Program-made: the position numbers and the translations under genes
Assembly: GCA_951230915.1 (NCBI GenBank)
Contig: OX579634.1
Coordinates: forward strand, 40,065,570-40,129,569
DNA from: Antitrichia curtipendula
Taxonomy: Eukaryota > Streptophyta > Bryopsida > Hypnales > Leucodontaceae
Direction: 5' to 3'
Length of the DNA: 64,000 nucleotides
Part shown: piece by piece, positions 58,101-64,000 of the stretch
Layout of the letters: every line of letters begins with the position of its first letter
Position numbering within the stretch: the first letter of the stretch is position 1
Notes under the pieces: model-generated
Seen by the model: only the letters and a program-made list of their open reading frames with translations
Told to the model about the DNA's origin: nothing
The model's database searches: none

Positions 58101-58540
58101 CTACAATGTAATAATGTAACAAAAAGATGCATTGTGTCCATTCCCCCCTCCCCTCCCGCATGAAAAATTGAGAGCCGTTGATTTATAAATTAAAAAAAAT
58201 CCTCCCCCTCTCGATGCCGTTGATCTTGAAAAACAACTTCGGATACGGATATGTATATAGTACAAATATGGATATGGTGTAGATATAGATAGGGTACGAA
58301 TGTAGATGCAATACAAATATAGATAAGGGATATGGGATAAATTCCATATCAAATGCCCCCCCCCCTATCTGAAAATTACAAAGGGGTAGGTAGGATGGGG
58401 TGGGGTACAAAAATAAATAAATTAAATTAAATTATTTTTTGAGCTCATTGGGGATTTACAAAAAAAAATTTAATTTAAATTGTTTTTTGAGTTCACCGGG
58501 GAATGAAATCAATTCAAATTTTTTTCTTTTTCTTTTTTTG
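58101..58540. repeat. Low-complexity region with short direct repeats
   Basis: C-rich and G-rich runs (about 58143-58160, 58357-58365, 58383-58408), a degenerate series of ATATGG and ATAGATA words (58240-58330), and three spaced copies of a TTTTTTGAGCTCATTGGGGA-like word (58432-58545). Confidence 0.5.
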
Positions 58541-58931
58541 AACTCATTTGTTTGTCACAATGACAATGACAATGAGCTCAAAAGATATAATAACTGCATT
58601 AATCCATATTATGTTCTCTTGCCAAATTTAGGGTAGATGGCTCCTGCCATTCCTATTACATGATGTCATTGAATTACCATATTCCAATAGCAAGTCTACT
58701 ATTTTGATGACTTATAATTAATTAAAATCTAAAAATAAGCTTCATTTATTTAAAATGTAGTTTTCAAAAATTCAATATTCAAACTTAAAATTTTTTGACA
58801 GCTAATCTATAATATCTTCATTCCACACAATTGGATATTAAGCCTATTAAGTTTCACTTTGCCTTAGATTTTCTACTCTATTACAACTACTCACTTCATG
58901 CATGAGTCCTTCACATAGCTTCAAAAGCCAT

Positions 58932-59865
58932 TTAACCTCTAAAGTCTCAAAGTCCTTGTGGGGGACTTCTGGGATTTTAGGTAGGCTTGTGTAATTTCAA
59001 TTTTTGACATGATTTTTTGAAACATTTTTGGAAGACTAAAAATCAGATTAGCTTTCTGTGAATATTTTTTTTTTTTTCAATCAATGCCTGGGAGCAAAAG
59101 TTATGCCACCCTAAGTCCAAAAAGCAACTCAAAGGGCAATCCAAAAAAAATCACAAAAAAATGATTTTAAATTCTTAATTTTTTTTCTCAAAGATCATAT
59201 ATATTTTCTTTATATAAAGCTTTGATTAATTCTATTTGGACTACATATAAAAAAATTATGGACAATCTTGTTTTTTGGGCAATCTAAGCATTTTCTTGAA
59301 AAAATAACTTAGAGAATTCATTTTCAAATGCAACTTTTATAATTTTTGAAATTCTTTTATTAGACATAGTTAAGTTTTCTTCCTAAAACAATTTTGTAGT
59401 TAGAGTTATTGTATTTCAACTCCATCTTAGAGCTATTAATGGTTTAGTTTTTCCTTCAATCTTAAATGTACTTCTAACTAACAATTTTTTAATGGGTGAA
59501 AATTAAGAGTGGGGTGGGGGGTGGGGGTGGGTTCTTAGATTTTCAATTCAATTTTTAATATGAGAAATTAGAAAATCAGAATTAATAGTGCAAAAAATTT
59601 AAGTTAAAAAAGATTTAAAGTCAAAGAATCTAGTCAAGCAAGGTGTAAAGAAAATTGATTTCTTTACTTTAAATGCAAATATCTTGCAACCTACGTGTTC
59701 AAAGTTTTTGAAATTTCTTCCATACATTCTTATACTAGTCTAGTGCAAGATCCTATGGTCAAATATGCAGAAAAAACAATCTTTAAAGAATTTTGCTCTT
59801 TGCAATAGAAATGACAGTTTTGAGTGTCTTTTGATGGAAAAAAGGCCTTAGGACTTTAGGGGTTA
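58932..59865 (+). mobile_element. TTAA-flanked MITE, subfamily B, copy 5 (long form)
   Basis: TTAA-CCTCTAAAGTCTC at 58932; right end GGACTTTAGGGG-TTAA at 59862-59865. 0.93 kb. Includes AAAAGTTATGCCA near 59097 and GCAAGATCCTATGGTCAAAT near 59745. A GGGTGGGGGG run lies at about 59510-59530. Confidence 0.85.
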
Positions 59866-60421
59866 ATATATGAAATGAAGTTAGAAAACAATGGTTGTTT
59901 ATAGAAGTGGGGCAGTAAGAAATAAAACAACCCATGTTGGTGGGATATGTAAATTAGGATTAGTAAGAGCTCAATTGCTCATAGTCAAGTCAAAAGCAAG
60001 AATTGCTTTTAAAGTAGAATTTTAGACCTCATTTAGGCATAGTAGAAATATTTTTTTCAAAAAACTTTGAACTCAGTTAATGTGGAAATCATGTGAGGGA
60101 TTAAGTTAATGTAAAAATCACTCTAAATTTCATCTCCAAAAATCCGTTTGAGATTTTGAGCCTCCAATCAAAAATTATAGACAAAGTTTAGAGAGGGATT
60201 TGAAGAGACCTTTTCCTTGATATTTTGAAGCATCTTTTCTAAATTTTGTCCATAAATATTTTTTGGAGGATTAAAATCACAATATGGTTTTTTGAGATGA
60301 AAGTTATCTTTGATTTCCCAACTTTTCTTAATTCAAAGTTTTTTGGAGAAAGTTATGCCAAAATGACGTCTAAAATTTGACTTTGAACACAATTCCTATG
60401 TTTAATTTTGATAATGAATAG
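59866..60421. other. AT-rich spacer, nothing recognised
   Basis: No gene or terminal repeats. AAAGTTATGCCAAAATGA near 60350 resembles the motif of the neighbouring elements and may be an old remnant. Confidence 0.45.
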
Positions 60422-61242
60422 TTAACCCCTAAGTGCCTAAGCCTTTCCAAGTGTGTTCTTCCTATGAAAAAAGAGCATGGACTTATAGTTATCCCCAATG
60501 AGGCAAATTTTTTTTTTTTCAAAATCTAACCTTATAGATGTTTAAAGAGCTAGCTTATTAGTACATATATCAATTTTGAGTGCAAAATTGCATAGGAGTT
60601 GTGAGATCATAACAAGAGAAATGTATATTTTCTATTTTTAGTATGCTGCCCCTCCCCACAATGTTTGAGAAATTTGCAAATAAATATTTTTGGGGATTGG
60701 AGGTGATATGAACAACTACAAATTATGTTAGCACACTAAAATACACTTTCAAACAACTTAATTTCACATGAAAAGCTATCAAACTCATTACACAATCCAC
60801 CTTGCAATTGTTGAAATGCAATTTTTTCTATAAGTAGAAATCGCAAATAACTCCAAATCAACACTTGCATGTTTAAATTTTCAACGGTGAAAATCATGAA
60901 AACACTTTATTCTTTGCACTGGGACCATTTTCAAAGCAAATGGATAAGTACAACTTTTTAGATCTCAAATCAAGTGAAATTGACAAGCTTTGTTCAAAGC
61001 CGAGAAATCAAGTAAAATTTGCAAACTTTACTCTTCTACTAATGATACATATATGCCTTTGAGGACCTCTCAAAAATCAAATATTTACCTTTTTTAGTGA
61101 AAAATAAAAGTTTCCAATAGTTAACCTTCAATATTGCCCGTGAAAATTTTTTAACAGGTCAAAGGAATTTAATTGCCCGTACCCAAATGAGCCTGAAATT
61201 TTGCAGCGACCATATTTGGTCGCTCAGGCGGTTAGGGGTTAA
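60422..61242 (+). mobile_element. TTAA-flanked element, fourth type, with terminal hairpin
   Basis: TTAA-CCCCTAAGTGCCTAAGC at 60422; the right end GCTCAGGCGGTTAGGGG-TTAA reverse-complements to CCCCTAACCGCCTGAGC, 14 of 17 matching. Just inside the right end GCGACCATATTTGGTCGC forms a perfect 7-bp stem. Interior unlike A and B. No ORF. Confidence 0.8.
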
Positions 61243-61414
61243 GCTCTCGTCTTCAAATTATTCCATACCCTTTAAGGATTCATGATGGACAATGGATTTC
61301 ATTATAAAAACAATCCTTCCACCCCACATCTAAGTGTTAATGAAGGAATTCCTTAATTTTTCCATTAAAAAATTTCTTGATGGAAGGTGGTCAAATAATG
61401 GATTGGTGTTTGAC

Positions 61415-62339
61415 TTAACCCCTAAAGGCCCATTGTCCCTTTAGGGGACAAATGAAATTTCGGGCAGGTACCTACAGGCTGAATTTTTGTTCTGATTTTT
61501 TGAATTTTTTTTAAAAGATAGAAAATTTTATTAGCTTCATGGTAATATTAATTTTTTTTCAATCGGTGACCGGGAACAAAAGTTATGCCCAAATAAGCTC
61601 AAAACAGGGGAGAGTGGGCAGCAAAAAAATTTGCAAAAATTTGAATTAAATTTTTTTCCCCTTATAGATTATATTTTTGTCTATCTAGTAAGCTTTGATT
61701 CATTTCATTTGGATTTGTTATGAGAAAGTTATGGACAATCTTGTTTTTCAGGCAATTAGAGCATTTTCTTGAAAAAAATAACTTGTAGGATTCATTTCCG
61801 AATGCAATTTTTGCAAATTTTCAAAAACAAAATGTTCCACTTGCTTTAGTTTTCTTGATAGAACAATCTCACCATTGGGATTAGTGCATTTTATTCCATC
61901 TAAAAGATATTTAGATTTTAGATTTTCCTTCTATCTTTTACCTACTTCTACTTAATAATTTTTTGAAGAATAAAAATTAAGTTTTTTTTAATTTCTTTTT
62001 TCCCCCTAGACTCTCAACTCAATTCTCTACTATGAAGATTTAAACTTTAAAGGTCAAAACTTTGTAGTGCAAAAAATTTAAGTTAAAAATGTTCAAAGTC
62101 AAAAAATCTAGTGCAGCAATGTGCTGAGAAACTTGTTTTTTTCACTTTAAACGCAGATATCTTGCAATCTGTGCGGTCAAAAATTCTAAAAAAATTCTAC
62201 ACATTTTCATACTAGTTAGGTTTAAGATCCTATAGTTAAATGTGCCAAGAAAAATATGAATTTTTAAAAATATTTGCTATAGAAATGGCAGTTTTGAGTG
62301 TTTTTTGGCAGAAAAAGGCCTTGGTCCTTTAAGGGTTAA
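61415..62339 (+). mobile_element. TTAA-flanked MITE, subfamily B, copy 6 (long form)
   Basis: TTAA-CCCCTAAAGGCCCATTG at 61415; right end GGTCCTTTAAGGG-TTAA at 62336-62339. 0.92 kb. The interior aligns with the copies at 30652 and 58932 throughout, including GAAAGTTATGGACAATCTTG near 61725 and GAAATGGCAGTTTTGAGTG near 62283. Confidence 0.9.
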
Positions 62340-62729
62340 TGAATTTTTCTCAATTTTTGGCGAACCAATTTTAAATTCATTTGGCTACAAGGTTCTAGAA
62401 TTAGCAAAACCATTTGTCAATCTTTTTTAATTAATTTAAGCCGAACCTACTATCCAAGTATGGTATCCCTATGGCCCCATGCATATCATACAATAGTTGC
62501 TAGCCAATGATTGCACCCTACCACATGTCAAAATCTATCCCCACTATTCTCTTTTTTTTTTATAGTGGTTCTTGTCCATTCTAGCAGCCCTAGTGAAAGT
62601 CAATGAGATTCAACATGCTCGTGCTACCCTTTTTCTTCCATTATTCCCAAAAATGGTTGTAATTTATTAACCATAAGTTGGATTTGAAAATAAATTATAT
62701 ACTTAGGAATATCTTGAGACATGCAATCT

Positions 62730-62830
62730 CTACATAAAGTTTCAAAAATCACGCCAAAAATTAAGATCATAGGTACTTGTCTAAACCTTCAAAAGTCCTC
62801 CAAGGGGATTCTTGGGACTTTAGGGGTTAA
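62730..62830 (-). mobile_element. Left-end fragment of a subfamily B element, inverted
   Basis: The right edge GGGACTTTAGGGG-TTAA (62827-62830), read on the minus strand, is a B left end that continues for about 100 bp before similarity fades. Confidence 0.55.
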
Positions 62831-64000
62831 TCAAATCAAATTTCAATTTAGAAATATCTATGTTATTAAATTTGGTGTGTTGATTGCAAAAAAAAACAAA
62901 TTCAGCATGTAGTTTTAAAGTTCAAAATTTAAGAGACTATTGTGGGTTAAAAGTAGATGTAATGTAGTATATAAACACTTCAAAATAGTTCAATTATATA
63001 TTTAAGCTCAATAAATTATAGGCACCTAGTTGTGTTTCTATGAGGATTTTTTTTGCAAAATCTACTTACTAGTTGTTATTTAATGATTTTAATCCCTAAA
63101 TGCCTACTCAAAGCCTTTTTTGTGCTTCCTTTCAGTTTTGTGCTATATTTTTGAATTATAACCATACCATTTAAAACTAGATGCATTTCAAATTACTTTC
63201 AAAAAACATTAATAATTACATAATTATATATATGTAGTTCATATAAATTAAAAGGTTTTAATGATTGATCACAAGGGAATAAAAAACTTGAATATATTAG
63301 GTTTAAGAACATAATTTGTGTAACCATAATTGATTTGTATAGGTATAGACACTTTATTAGCTATGCAAGTTTTTTCCAATTTAAAGAGAGATTGTTAATC
63401 AATCGGCAATGTCCATAACTTTGTATTATACCTCTTCGGCTTCTCTTCCATATTGCTAGGTAAAAAGTGTGTTGGAACCGTATGGATTCTCAGGCACTAG
63501 GTTAGATTGAGATTGAATAATCAAAAAGCTAGGTTATCAACTATTTTTCAGGATTTTACCAAATCACTATTAATGTTTGTTTGGGAGGGTTCCTTTGCAT
63601 TTCCCAACAAATAGAGAGCCTCTTCAGTAAAATTGTAGTTTCAGTTTTTATTTATGGACTTTGGTATTCCTAGTTATGTCATTGAGGTGGCATCATGGGT
63701 GAGATTATGCCATATGGTGTTTTATAGAATATGTAATTTGAGAGGAGAATAGGCTAGTTTTATAATCATACTTAACTTTTAGGGCAACTCAAGGTTTGGA
63801 TTACAACTAGCTTGGCTCCCTTCACTTGGCTTTTTTGTCAAGTCAAGTTTTGTGTGTTTTTTGGAGACAATTCCTTTGTTGTGAGGATTATGACTATGGT
63901 ATTTTAGTCGTTTATAAATCTTTGAATTTTCTCATAGATGCATGTGCATTTTTGAATTCTAATGTGATGGAGTGAGATACTTGATTATCTTGAGTGAGTA
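62831..64000. other. AT-rich tail of the window, nothing firmly recognised
   Basis: No gene. TTAATCCCTAAATGCCTAC near 63089 resembles the left end of the element at 60422 and may be a truncated relative; no right end was found. Confidence 0.4.

Noticed and set aside
13655..62335. CCCTAAA and TTTAGGG words, the plant telomere repeat unit
   Set aside because: They occur singly at the ends of TTAA elements and never in tandem, so they are terminal repeats of those elements and not interstitial telomere sequence.

Overview
This window is nuclear DNA from a plant: AT-rich, intron-bearing and dominated by transposable elements. The evidence for a plant is two spliced genes of plant-type families, a chromodomain Ty3/gypsy element, CACTA and Stowaway termini, and a plant-style LINE zinc finger. 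I cannot fix the species. A full-length piggyBac element is uncommon in seed plants, so a fern, lycophyte or bryophyte is possible, but this is inference only.

Only two convincing host genes are present. At the left, on the minus strand (361-2501), is a four-exon gene for a RING-H2 protein of about 434 aa. Its conserved N-terminus seems to start at ACG instead of ATG. On the plus strand (48277-53124) is a ten-exon alpha/beta-hydrolase lipase-like gene whose exons join in phase to 743 codons, with Ser438, Asp619 and His650 as the likely triad.

Between and after them lie layered repeats. 6.6-13.6 kb: a decayed minus-strand chromovirus with a CACTA element inserted in its RNase H region. 13.65-24.1 kb: AT-rich TTAA-flanked elements, one split by an 850-bp insertion. 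24.67-29.88 kb: a GC-richer 5.2-kb piggyBac element with TTAA duplications, matching terminal repeats, a broken transposase that keeps its catalytic aspartates, and two upstream ORFs of unknown function. 30-46.8 kb: more MITEs, microsatellites, a LINE with an inverted 5' part, a foldback element and tandem repeats. 54-63 kb: a dense run of TTAA-flanked elements, one containing a Stowaway-type element.

The most interesting system is the piggyBac landscape: one potentially founding element plus more than ten non-autonomous copies that share TTAA target sites, CCCCTAAAG-type termini and a repeatedly used internal motif around AAAGTTATG. The nesting gives a relative order of insertion: gypsy before CACTA, LINE before the small MITE in its (TA)n tail, TTAA element before Stowaway. 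No tRNA, rRNA, CRISPR or prokaryotic operon structure was seen.
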